Under the pieces are notes generated by a model. The model was given only the letters and a program-made list of their open reading frames with translations, did not search any database and was not told where the DNA came from. Of a stretch of DNA of 5,112 nucleotides, positions 1 to 5,112 are shown one piece after another; within the stretch, counting starts at the first letter, position 1; each line of letters opens with the position of its first letter. Source of the DNA: Candidatus Solibacter sp. (GTDB lineage Bacteria > Acidobacteriota > Terriglobia > Bryobacterales > Bryobacteraceae). Both the position numbers and the translations under genes were made by a program. Location of the stretch: positions 1-5,112 of the forward strand of contig JADGNT010000444.1 of the NCBI GenBank assembly GCA_017883345.1, in the 5' to 3' direction.

Positions 1-95
1 CCAGGTACTGCATCAAGTGCCAGGAGGCGGCCGACCGGCACGAATTCGAAGCCGAAAGTGGCGACAGCCTGGAACTGCTGGCAAACGCGGCGTAA
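1..95 (+). CDS. DksA/TraR-type zinc-finger protein, C-terminal end (5' truncated)
   Basis: Only the last 30 codons are present, read from position 3 to the TAA at 93-95. The peptide begins RYCIKCQEAADR and continues into an acidic tail ending LLANAA. The CxxC pair followed by Q-E is what is expected for the second half of the four-cysteine zinc finger that ends DksA/TraR family proteins. In that family the finger lies next to a coiled-coil that enters the RNA polymerase secondary channel and alters promoter response, often with ppGpp. The coiled-coil and the first CxxC would lie upstream of the window, so membership rests on one short motif. The tail after the finger is about 20 residues. Two terminators directly downstream indicate that this is the last gene of its transcript. 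Confidence 0.72.
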   Translation, partial: RYCIKCQEAADRHEFEAESGDSLELLANAA

Positions 96-118
96 ACAGT
101 CTTTCGGCCGAAACCGTC

Positions 119-156
119 ACGGGCGCAGGAGCAATCCTGCGCCCGTCGTGTTTTTT
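119..156 (+). terminator. Intrinsic terminator 1 of the DksA/TraR-like gene
   Basis: A perfect 12-bp stem (119-130 with 135-146) closes on a GCAA tetraloop (131-134). After a short CGTG spacer comes a run of six T (151-156). The structure starts 23 bases after the TAA stop. The GC-rich stem, stable GNRA-type loop and T-run make this a strong Rho-independent terminator for the plus strand. Confidence 0.9.
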
Positions 157-164
157 GCCAGTGG

Positions 165-201
165 GACAGACCATCGCCTTTTGTGGTCTGTCGTGTTTTT
201 T
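165..201 (+). terminator. Intrinsic terminator 2, in tandem with the first
   Basis: A 9-bp perfect stem (165-173 with 184-192) encloses a ten-base loop (174-183, closable by one T-G pair) and is followed by GTG and six T (196-201). It begins nine bases after the T-run of the first terminator and has the same 12-base tail, GTCGTGTTTTTT. It probably acts as a back-up for read-through. Confidence 0.82.
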
Positions 202-342
202 CCGGCGAATGTCAGGATGGCATCCTGGACCGGGTGTTGAATGGCGGGATACCCCGCGGCAATTCTCCGCAAGTGAGGGTAGACACTGGGGCTTTTGACG
301 CTGCCAACCGCTGGCTGCCGCGCGCATCCTGCAGTCAAACCG

Positions 343-394
343 GGGACAGACAGCGAATTTCCGGCAAACTGCACCGGAAATTCATGTCAGTCCC
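343..394. repeat. REP-like imperfect palindrome (GGGACAGAC...GTCAGTCCC)
   Basis: The inner arms are a perfect 10-bp stem, GAATTTCCGG (355-364) with CCGGAAATTC (374-383), around a nine-base loop. The outer arms, 343-352 with 385-394, add nine pairs with a single A-A mismatch, separated from the inner stem by a small internal loop. The pattern of an outer GGGGACAGAC box around an AATT-containing core resembles REP-type elements scattered in many bacterial genomes and often linked to RAYT (IS200-like) transposases. No transposase is present here. There is no T-run after it, so it is not a standard terminator. The structure is seen directly; the REP assignment is inferred from pattern memory. Confidence 0.6.
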
Positions 395-398
395 GGGG

Positions 399-426
399 CT
401 GACGCGCGCGGCTCCGTTGGTATTAC
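399..426 (+). promoter_or_regulatory. Weak candidate promoter for the NadD-like gene
   Basis: CTGACG at 399-404 (four of six matches to TTGACA) is followed after 16 bases by TATTAC at 421-426 (four of six matches to TATAAT). Transcription from it would begin around 433, almost at the ATG at 437, giving a nearly leaderless message. This would agree with the absence of a Shine-Dalgarno sequence there, but neither box is strong. Confidence 0.22.
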
Positions 427-436
427 TTTGGTAAGC

Positions 437-1066
437 ATGGAGTTTTTCCGGAGTTCCGCCGACAGGCCTGGCCGGCTTGGAGTGTTTCCGGGTACTTTTA
501 ACCCGGTAACCGTGGCACATCTGGCGCTGGCGGAAAGCGCCCTGGCGGTGGTGGAGGAAGTCGTGTTCGTTTTGCCAAGGCAATTCCCCCACAAGACATA
601 CTCCGGCGCATCTTTCGAGCAGCGCGTTGAGCTATTGGGGATGGCCCTGGCGGGAAAGCCGCGATTTTCGGTGGCCGCCTGCGAGCGTGGTTTGTTCGCG
701 GAAATCGCCGGTGAATGCCGCGAGGCATATGGGGCCGATGTCCGGCTGAGTTTTCTGTGCGGCCGCGACGCCGCGGAGCGCATCGCGAACTGGGACTACG
801 GCAGCCCCGGGGCATACCTAGAGATGCTCCAGCAGTTCGATTTGCTGGTCGCCGCCCGTGGCGGCGAGTATTGCCCGCCCGAGAGCCTGGTGAGTTCATG
901 CGCCCGCCTGGAACTGAGTGGCGCCTTCGACCACGTATCGGCAAGCGAAGTGCGCACCCGCATCGGCAACGGCGAACCCTGGGAGCACCTGGTGCCGGCG
1001 GCAGTGCGGCGCCGGGTGGGTGAAATCTACGCGGCCGGAAAGAAACGTCTTCCCGGGACCGGGTGA
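437..1066 (+). CDS. NadD-like nucleotidyltransferase (nicotinate-nucleotide adenylyltransferase family)
   Basis: The 209-residue product belongs to the HIGH-motif nucleotidyltransferase superfamily and is about the length of bacterial NadD (near 200). Visible signatures are the nucleotide-binding start GVFPGTFNPVTVAHLAL (residues 15-31), PHK at 51-53 as in the NadD PPHK motif, CGRDAAERI from about 108, and SASEVR at 168-173, corresponding to the family ISSTxIR phosphate-binding motif. NadD transfers AMP from ATP to nicotinate mononucleotide in cytosolic NAD synthesis. The first motif reads TVAH, where classical NadD has HxGH, so another nucleotide substrate is possible. A TTG at 428 would add three residues; neither start has a clear Shine-Dalgarno sequence, and I prefer the ATG. 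The gene stands alone, behind two terminators and convergent with the next gene, not in the usual nadD neighbourhood of obgE/proA/rsfS. Confidence 0.8.
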   Translation: MEFFRSSADRPGRLGVFPGTFNPVTVAHLALAESALAVVEEVVFVLPRQFPHKTYSGASFEQRVELLGMALAGKPRFSVAACERGLFAEIAGECREAYGADVRLSFLCGRDAAERIANWDYGSPGAYLEMLQQFDLLVAARGGEYCPPESLVSSCARLELSGAFDHVSASEVRTRIGNGEPWEHLVPAAVRRRVGEIYAAGKKRLPGTG

Positions 1067-1072
1067 ATGGAG

Positions 1073-1107
1073 TCCGAGCTGTGCTCGGATGCACAAGGCG
1101 GAGCCTT
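1073..1107. terminator. Two small stem-loops in the convergent gene junction
   Basis: Between the two stop codons are TCCGAG-CTGTG-CTCGGA (1073-1089, six perfect pairs) and AAGGC-GGA-GCCTT (1095-1107, five perfect pairs). Either could help end transcription from both directions. Neither has a proper T-run on either strand, so a Rho-independent terminator is not demonstrated. Confidence 0.3.
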
Positions 1108-1114
1108 TACGCCA

Positions 1115-3901
1115 CTACTGGCCGGTCACAATCGGCAGGGTGACGATGTTGCTCACGTAAATGTCCTGCGCGATGGTCAGTTGCGAGAAGGGGTCGGTGG
1201 GAAGGTCCGGATTGAGGTGGAGCAGCACCTGGTAAAGTCCCACACTCCCGGGCAGAAGCGTGGCCGAGATGACATCCGCGGTTTTGCCACCGGCAATCGA
1301 GTTCACGAAGCTCGCCGGAGTGGTTACCGGCCCACCGGCAGGATACTGTATGCCGGTCTGAATCAGGTCCTTATTGCCATCGTTGAGCACGGGCACGCCC
1401 AACCCCGTCGCATAAACGTAAATCAACTCGCCCGGAACCGCTGGGCTCTGCGGCGTCACTTTAGAGTTGGCGATGGCGGCGCAGCACAATGCGGTGCCGA
1501 TGGGGGTCATGATCACGGTGGCCGATGAACTGGCGCTGGCAGTGTAGGGCAGACCGTTGCCTTCCGGACCCTGCACGCGCGCTGTCAGAAGGATGCGGTC
1601 GAACTCGCCGGAAGGAGTCGCGGTGACCTTCGGATCCTGGTTGATCAGGTTGACGAGGGCATTGCGGATAGCGTCCAAGGTGTCGCCGGTTTGCACGGTG
1701 TAGGTGTAACCGCGGTCTTCGATGCCCACGGTCGCCGTATCCCCGGCGGTGGCGCTGCCGTCCACCGAGACGACTCCGGAAGCGTAGCTCGAAGCATGAT
1801 AGACAATGCCGACCGACGGGACGGTGTCCGGCTGGGAGTAGATGCCCGGGTTGGCCACCACGATAGTCACGGCCACGGGCGTGGTCACCATCACCGTACC
1901 GTCATCGCTCTCCGAACGGACATAGGCGTTGATGCTGGTGGTGTCGCCGAGTTCCCAGGGAATCTGTGCGTTCACCTTTTCGGGCGAGACCAGCACGAGC
2001 GGCGCCGGAATGCCGTTGAAATAGACCTGGGTGCCGCCGAGCTTGGTGGGCAGCGCATTTTGGGTGGTATCGGCCGACGCGGTATGGAACGACAGATTGG
2101 TCCCCAGCACGGAGACGATGCTGCCGGGAGCAATTGCGGCCGCATCTCCACCGCCCGACAACGTGCTGCCGCTGGCGGCAGCGACGATTTGTGCCAAGGT
2201 GGCACTGCTGGCCGCGGTCACAGTCACGAAGACGGTAATCGCATTGCCGTCCGTGCCGGGCTTTCTGGAGGTCAGGAGCACGTCCCCGGTGGCGAGGTCG
2301 GGGGTGCCGTAAACGTTGGTATCGCCGACATTACTATTGGCGGCATTGATGAGAGCGGCCAGGGCGGTCACAATCGTGCCGATGGTGTCGGTGGCGACGA
2401 CGGTGTATTTGTAGTCGGCCCCGCCGGTGGTGGTCACTTTGCCGGCACTGTCGGTAGACTGGGTTCCGCCGATGTTGATGTCGATGGAGTCGGCTGCTTG
2501 AATGGCGCCGGTGATGGTCACGCGGCCGCGGGCCGTAATATCAAGGCTCGCCGCATTGCGCACACCGGCGTAGGGGACGGTGTTTTCGCCCACCGAATAG
2601 ACCGTGATGCGCCGGTTGTAGGAGTCGCTGATGTACAAGTTGGTGCCATCCCAGGCGAGGGACATCGGCGTGCGCAGCGAATCGGCGGCGTCGGAAGCCT
2701 GGTTGACGCTTCCGCCGATCTGGCCGATCACCATATCCGCGGAAGCGCCATTCGTGGTGGGAATGTTGTTGAACAGCAGAACCCGGTCGTTGCCGCCATC
2801 GGCGATAAACAGCCGGTTGCCCGCGGCCAGCGCAAAGCGGGGAAAGCTCACGGTGGCATTGCAGGAATTCGGGTAGGTGGGGTGGCTGTTGGTGTCGGTG
2901 CCGTTGGACGACGTACAGAGGACCGGAGTCTGTATCGGGGGCACGGTAGTGTCGGTGGGGTTGGTCGAAAATGCGTTATTGGCGATCGAACTGACCAGGT
3001 CCGGCTGGCCGACCGCCACGTCGGCGGCTTGGCCGTTGGCGGTGGGAATCGAGTTCCAGATGAGCACGCGGTTATAGCCCAGATCGGTGACGAAGACGTG
3101 GACGCCATCGGAACTGACGGCGACCGGGTTGAGCAACTGGTTGGCCGCAACGTTGTTCTTCTGCTGGGTCAGGTCGGGCTCGACAAAGGTAGTGAAATCG
3201 GGTTGTCCGAGCACCACATCGGCGGCCGCGCCATTGCTGGTGGGGATGCGGTTGAAGATCAGCACGCGGTTATTCTGCGTGTCGGCCACGTAGAGGCGGC
3301 CGTTCTGAATCCACACTCCCTGGGGGCCGCGCATCGACTTGGCATTCGGGATGTTGCCTGGCAGAGAAGTGCTGGTGAAATTTGGCTGGCCCACGACCAC
3401 ATCGGCCGGCGCGTTATTGGTGGTGGGAATGCGGTTCCAGATGAGCACACGGTTGTGGTCGGTGTCGCCCACGACGAGGTGAACGCCATCGGAGGCCACG
3501 GCGGTGGGCAGGCGCAGGCTGGTGCTGGTCGCCGCGAAGTTCAAGGTCGCGGTGGTGAAATCCGGTTGTCCCAGCACGAGCGTCGCCTGACCGACACAGG
3601 CCGGGCACTTGCTGTTGTAGGTCAGCGGGTCGGTGGGCCGGGGCAGCATGCCGGAAAGATTCTGGTAGAGGAGCACGCGGTGGTTGCTGGGCGAGGCTCC
3701 CACGCGATTGGAGTCGGCGACGAACAGAGTGTCGGCGGCGTAGGCAATCCCACTGGCCGCTCCGAGAATCGTGTCGCTGGAATTGGAATCCTGGGAGGTG
3801 AAGGTGGTCTGCCCGATCACCAGCCGTGCGGCCTGTCCCGTGGTAAAGTCGGCGGCGCATACCGCGGCCGCGCAAAACAAAAATATGGAGATACACTTCA
3901 T
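1115..3901 (-). CDS. Secreted NHL beta-propeller protein with TIGR03437-type (Solibacter) C-terminal domain
   Basis: The 928-residue product starts with a Sec signal peptide (MKCISIFLFCAAAVCA, probable cleavage after residue 16). Residues 20-436 form an NHL-type propeller: six D-x(n)-[NH/R]R[VI] strands with R near 75, 151, 212, 278, 373 and 431, and four linkers of the type N-x-IPT-x-N...AD-x-x-x-GQ. From 449 comes the TIGR03437-type region: NAAS, IAPGSIVSVLGTNLSF (590-605), NGIPAPL...VNAQIPWEL (629-651), NPGIYS (684-689), PGELIYVYATGLG (823-835), and the tail DIYVSNIVTLPIV. Two related modules interrupt it (about 457-574 and 708-798). Propellers of this kind usually bind ligands or proteins; no catalytic residues are evident, and the function is unknown. 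The frame stays open 40 codons further upstream, but the signal peptide and an extended -10 inside that stretch fix the start at 3901. The Shine-Dalgarno signal is weak. It is convergent with the NadD-like gene and divergent from the isomerase-like gene. Confidence 0.88.
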   Translation of the reverse strand: MKCISIFLFCAAAVCAADFTTGQAARLVIGQTTFTSQDSNSSDTILGAASGIAYAADTLFVADSNRVGASPSNHRVLLYQNLSGMLPRPTDPLTYNSKCPACVGQATLVLGQPDFTTATLNFAATSTSLRLPTAVASDGVHLVVGDTDHNRVLIWNRIPTTNNAPADVVVGQPNFTSTSLPGNIPNAKSMRGPQGVWIQNGRLYVADTQNNRVLIFNRIPTSNGAAADVVLGQPDFTTFVEPDLTQQKNNVAANQLLNPVAVSSDGVHVFVTDLGYNRVLIWNSIPTANGQAADVAVGQPDLVSSIANNAFSTNPTDTTVPPIQTPVLCTSSNGTDTNSHPTYPNSCNATVSFPRFALAAGNRLFIADGGNDRVLLFNNIPTTNGASADMVIGQIGGSVNQASDAADSLRTPMSLAWDGTNLYISDSYNRRITVYSVGENTVPYAGVRNAASLDITARGRVTITGAIQAADSIDINIGGTQSTDSAGKVTTTGGADYKYTVVATDTIGTIVTALAALINAANSNVGDTNVYGTPDLATGDVLLTSRKPGTDGNAITVFVTVTAASSATLAQIVAAASGSTLSGGGDAAAIAPGSIVSVLGTNLSFHTASADTTQNALPTKLGGTQVYFNGIPAPLVLVSPEKVNAQIPWELGDTTSINAYVRSESDDGTVMVTTPVAVTIVVANPGIYSQPDTVPSVGIVYHASSYASGVVSVDGSATAGDTATVGIEDRGYTYTVQTGDTLDAIRNALVNLINQDPKVTATPSGEFDRILLTARVQGPEGNGLPYTASASSSATVIMTPIGTALCCAAIANSKVTPQSPAVPGELIYVYATGLGVPVLNDGNKDLIQTGIQYPAGGPVTTPASFVNSIAGGKTADVISATLLPGSVGLYQVLLHLNPDLPTDPFSQLTIAQDIYVSNIVTLPIVTGQ
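1508..1780 (-). repeat. Inserted module copy 2 within the TIGR03437-type region
   Basis: This encodes about residues 708-798 of the propeller protein: SGVVSVDGSATAGDTATVGI, then YTYTVQTGDTLDAIRNALVNL, then ILLTARVQGPEGNG. The sequence after it (SSSATVIM...TALCC) leads back into the TIGR03437-type domain before PGELIYVYATGLG. It matches copy 1 in the order of its motifs: G-V...G, a Y-x-Y-x-V strand, a DT-[IL] helix with AL..LIN, and an LLT-[SA]-R...G..GN end. Confidence 0.6.
2180..2533 (-). repeat. Inserted module copy 1 within the TIGR03437-type region
   Basis: This encodes about residues 457-574: RGRVTITGAIQAADSIDINI, then DYKYTVVATDTIGTIVTALA with ALINAANSNV, then VLLTSRKPGTDGNAI. It lies between NAASL and the IAPGSIVSVLGTNL block, which sit close together in ordinary TIGR03437 domains. 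It is longer than copy 2, mainly through about 15 extra residues before the Y-x-Y-x-V strand. Similarity is at protein level; I do not see long identical DNA between the copies. Confidence 0.6.
2594..3844 (-). repeat. NHL-type beta-propeller repeats, about six blades
   Basis: The repeating protein unit is a hydrophobic strand, D, a short turn with N or H, then RV[LI] and an aromatic residue. Four copies are followed by a nearly constant linker, N-[RSN]-IPT-x-N-(G/N)...AD[VM]. At DNA level the linker is visible as four related stretches near 2751-2790, 3035-3074, 3236-3271 and 3416-3452 (for example GTTCCAGATGAGCAC at two of them). The distances between successive RV motifs are 76, 61, 66, 95 and 58 residues, so the blades are uneven. 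Confidence 0.8.
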
Positions 3902-3944
3902 GCGCAATGTCGTAGGACCTAAACGTATGGATCTTGAATCCTCA

Positions 3945-3953
3945 ATTATAGCA
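3945..3953 (-). promoter_or_regulatory. Extended -10 promoter of the propeller protein gene
   Basis: Read on the minus strand, the sequence is TGC-TATAAT: a perfect -10 hexamer (3945-3950) with the TG of an extended -10 element. No good -35 box is found at 16-19 bases upstream, which is tolerable for extended -10 promoters. Transcription would start near 3938, giving a leader of about 37 bases before the ATG at 3901. Confidence 0.6.
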
Positions 3954-3993
3954 AGGCTTCCCACCGCCGCCGAATGATGCCGTGGCGTCACAC

Positions 3994-4016
3994 GGGTGTG
4001 CCCAATCGGCACGCCC
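3994..4016 (+). promoter_or_regulatory. Strong hairpin in the divergent intergenic region
   Basis: GGGTGTGCC (3994-4002) pairs with GGCACGCCC (4008-4016) around a CAATC loop: nine pairs including one G-U on the plus strand. On the minus strand the same site would have a mismatch, so it folds better in a plus-strand transcript. A shorter alternative stem (3989-3993 with 3996-4000) would compete with it. It has no T-run. It could be an operator or part of the leader of the isomerase-like gene. Confidence 0.35.
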
Positions 4017-4048
4017 TCCACTCAAGAAATCCATGAACAACAAGCACT

Positions 4049-4065
4049 TTGGCGGTTCATGCCAA
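4049..4065. promoter_or_regulatory. Inverted repeat TTGGC-N7-GCCAA, possible operator
   Basis: The half-sites TTGGC (4049-4053) and GCCAA (4061-4065) form a perfect five-base inverted repeat with a seven-base spacer, the size of a dimeric regulator site. It lies just upstream of the Shine-Dalgarno sequence of the isomerase-like gene. TTCAT also occurs twice here, ten bases apart (4056-4060 and 4066-4070). No regulator can be named. Confidence 0.3.
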
Positions 4066-4075
4066 TTCATAGAGC

Positions 4076-4082
4076 AAGGAGG
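4076..4082 (+). promoter_or_regulatory. Consensus Shine-Dalgarno AAGGAGG upstream of the isomerase-like gene
   Basis: This is a perfect anti-16S match and the best in the window. It is seven bases before an in-frame GTG at 4090, but 43 bases before the ATG at 4126, so it favours the longer start. It directly abuts an out-of-frame ATG at 4083, which opens a 12-codon frame ending at 4121; with no spacing, that start is unlikely to be efficient. Confidence 0.55.
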
Positions 4083-4125
4083 ATGCCAAGTGGCGGGGAG
4101 CTTGGGGGTGAGCTACAGTAGCAAC

Positions 4126-5112
4126 ATGCTGCGTCGTAAGTTTCTACAGACCCTGCCTGCCGCGGCTGCGGCGATGACGACCGCCTCCGCCGAGGAAGTG
4201 CCGGTCAAACTGGGTTTCGATACCTACTCGGTGCGCGCCTTCAAGTGGAAGGGCACGCAACTGTTGGACTACGCGGCCGGACTGAAGCTGGACACGATCC
4301 AGTTTTCCGCGCTGGGCGATTACGGCCCGCTGGACGCCCAAAACCTGCAAAAGGTAAAGGATCGCGCCGCACAGCTCGGCATATCGATCGATAGCGGGAT
4401 GGGCTGCATCTGCGAATCCGCCAAGGCGTTCGGCAAGAACGGCCCGCCGGCGCGGCAGCAACTGATCGAGGGGTTAAAGGTGGCCAAGGCAGTCGGCTCG
4501 CGCTCGATGCGCTGCTACATGGGTTCGAGCGAAGACCGCCTGGGGCCGCTGCCCATCGAAGCGCACATGGAGAACACCATCAAGGTGTTCCGCTCGGTGC
4601 GTGCGGAGGCGATGGACCTGGGAGTCAAGATCGCGCTGGAGAATCATTCCGGCGACATGCAGGCGCGGGAAGTGAAGACCATCATCGAAGAAGCGGGCAA
4701 GGATCTGGTGGCCGCGTGCCTGGACACGGGCAATCCGATTTGGTGTGTGGAAGACCCGTTCGTGACGCTGGAAACGCTGGCGCCGTATGTGATCACCACC
4801 CACGTGCGCGATTCGGTGGTATTCGAGGACGCGCGCGGCGCCGCCGGCCAATGGGTGGCGCTGGGCGACGGCAATGTCGATCTGGTGCGTTTGGTGCGGC
4901 AGTTCCGCAAGCTGTGCCCGCAATCGTCGATGCAACTGGAGATCATCACCGGGCGTCCGCCGCGCATGCTGCCGTATCTGGAAGCCGATTTCTGGAAAGC
5001 GTTTCCGAAGATGCCGGCGTGGGAGTTCGCGCGCTTCGTGGCGCTGGCCAAGAGCGGTCACCCGTTTATGGGCGCGATGGTGATTGAGGACGTGGCGGGG
5101 AAGAAGCCCGCG
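4126..5112 (+). CDS. Tat-exported sugar phosphate isomerase/epimerase-like TIM-barrel protein (3' truncated)
   Basis: The frame is open to the window end (329 codons, no stop). It begins MLRRKFLQTL with an alanine-rich segment and ASA at 20-22, matching a twin-arginine (RRxFL) signal, so export of the folded protein is likely. The rest fits the xylose-isomerase-like / AP-endonuclease-2 TIM-barrel family (COG1082 type). Candidate metal ligands, in family order, are E172 in LENHSGD, D200 in CLDTGNP, H226 in THVRD and E272 in LEI. Such proteins isomerise or epimerise sugars or related polyols using a divalent metal; the substrate here cannot be told. An in-frame GTG at 4090 has a perfect Shine-Dalgarno sequence seven bases upstream and would add 12 residues, and a GTG at 4108 is a further option. 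I kept the ATG because it gives a compact Tat signal. The gene is divergent from the propeller gene. Confidence 0.85.
   Translation, partial: MLRRKFLQTLPAAAAAMTTASAEEVPVKLGFDTYSVRAFKWKGTQLLDYAAGLKLDTIQFSALGDYGPLDAQNLQKVKDRAAQLGISIDSGMGCICESAKAFGKNGPPARQQLIEGLKVAKAVGSRSMRCYMGSSEDRLGPLPIEAHMENTIKVFRSVRAEAMDLGVKIALENHSGDMQAREVKTIIEEAGKDLVAACLDTGNPIWCVEDPFVTLETLAPYVITTHVRDSVVFEDARGAAGQWVALGDGNVDLVRLVRQFRKLCPQSSMQLEIITGRPPRMLPYLEADFWKAFPKMPAWEFARFVALAKSGHPFMGAMVIEDVAGKKPA

Larger units (their letters stand above)
202..436. other. Non-coding intergenic stretch between the tandem terminators and the NadD-like gene
   Basis: No reading frame here has a credible protein: the short frames have no recognisable motif, no ribosome binding site, and overlap the hairpins. 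What can be seen is a small hairpin at 213-227 (CAGGAT, GGC loop, ATCCTG), another at 244-257 (GCGGG, four-base loop, CCCGC), the large REP-like hairpin at 343-394, and a weak promoter candidate just before the next gene. The region 258-342 shows nothing I can name. Confidence 0.55.

Noticed and set aside
17..434. Several short plus- and minus-strand frames over the terminators and the REP-like hairpin
   Set aside because: They run through clear terminator hairpins, differ in composition from real genes here, lack ribosome sites, and show no recognisable protein motif.
498..1094. Minus-strand open frame opposite the NadD-like gene
   Set aside because: It is Arg/Pro-rich without motifs, while the plus strand shows the complete nucleotidyltransferase signature set.
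1067..1528. Plus-strand 153-codon frame starting directly after the NadD-like stop
   Set aside because: It overlaps the 3' end of the propeller gene, where the minus strand encodes the conserved TIGR03437-type tail; its own translation has no motif.
2751..3452. Regularly spaced DNA repeats considered as a CRISPR array
   Set aside because: The repeats are degenerate, coding, in frame, and correspond to the propeller linker IPT-x-N...AD-x-x-x-GQ. The spacing is too long and variable for CRISPR.
1691..3922. Very long plus-strand open frame (743 codons) antisense to the propeller gene
   Set aside because: Its product is a low-complexity Gly/His/Arg/Val-rich string with no domain. The minus strand over the same bases encodes a signal peptide, propeller repeats and TIGR03437 landmarks. 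Long antisense frames are common opposite GC-rich repetitive genes.
4083..4121. Possible 12-codon leader peptide before the isomerase-like gene
   Set aside because: The Shine-Dalgarno sequence abuts its ATG with no spacing, and the codons show no attenuator-like run of one amino acid.
4144..5061. Minus-strand open frames opposite the isomerase-like gene
   Set aside because: They are His/Arg-rich shadows; the plus strand has the Tat signal and TIM-barrel motifs throughout.

Overview
This window most resembles a chromosomal segment of an acidobacterium of the Solibacter/Bryobacter type. The base composition is GC-rich. The central gene ends in the 'Solibacter C-terminal' domain (TIGR03437 type), which is strongly concentrated in that group. 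A Tat-exported xylose-isomerase-like TIM-barrel protein next to it also fits. The assignment is inference from protein families; no rRNA or tRNA is present to confirm it.

Layout: (1) Positions 1-95 hold the last 30 codons of a plus-strand DksA/TraR-type zinc-finger protein. Two back-to-back intrinsic terminators follow (119-156 and 165-201). (2) Positions 202-436 are non-coding and contain a long imperfect hairpin (343-394) that looks like a REP-type palindromic element. (3) Positions 437-1066 encode a NadD-like nucleotidyltransferase on the plus strand. (4) Convergent to it, with 48 bases between the stop codons, is a 928-residue exported protein on the minus strand (3901 down to 1115). It has a signal peptide, an NHL-type beta-propeller of about six blades, and a TIGR03437-type C-terminal region interrupted by two copies of one mobile-looking module. 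An extended -10 promoter lies just upstream of its start. (5) Divergent from it, after an intergenic region with a strong hairpin, an inverted repeat and a perfect Shine-Dalgarno sequence, is a plus-strand Tat-exported sugar isomerase/epimerase-like protein. It is cut off by the window end (4126-5112).

The genes appear to be four independent transcription units rather than an operon: a terminated upstream gene, a convergent pair, then a divergent pair. The two exported proteins share only a divergent promoter region, so a functional link between them is possible but not shown. I see no defence system, transposase, CRISPR array or RNA gene. The most distinctive structure is the domain architecture of the large secreted protein: two related modules placed at two separate joints of one C-terminal domain, and all four propeller cysteines confined to its two longest inter-blade inserts.
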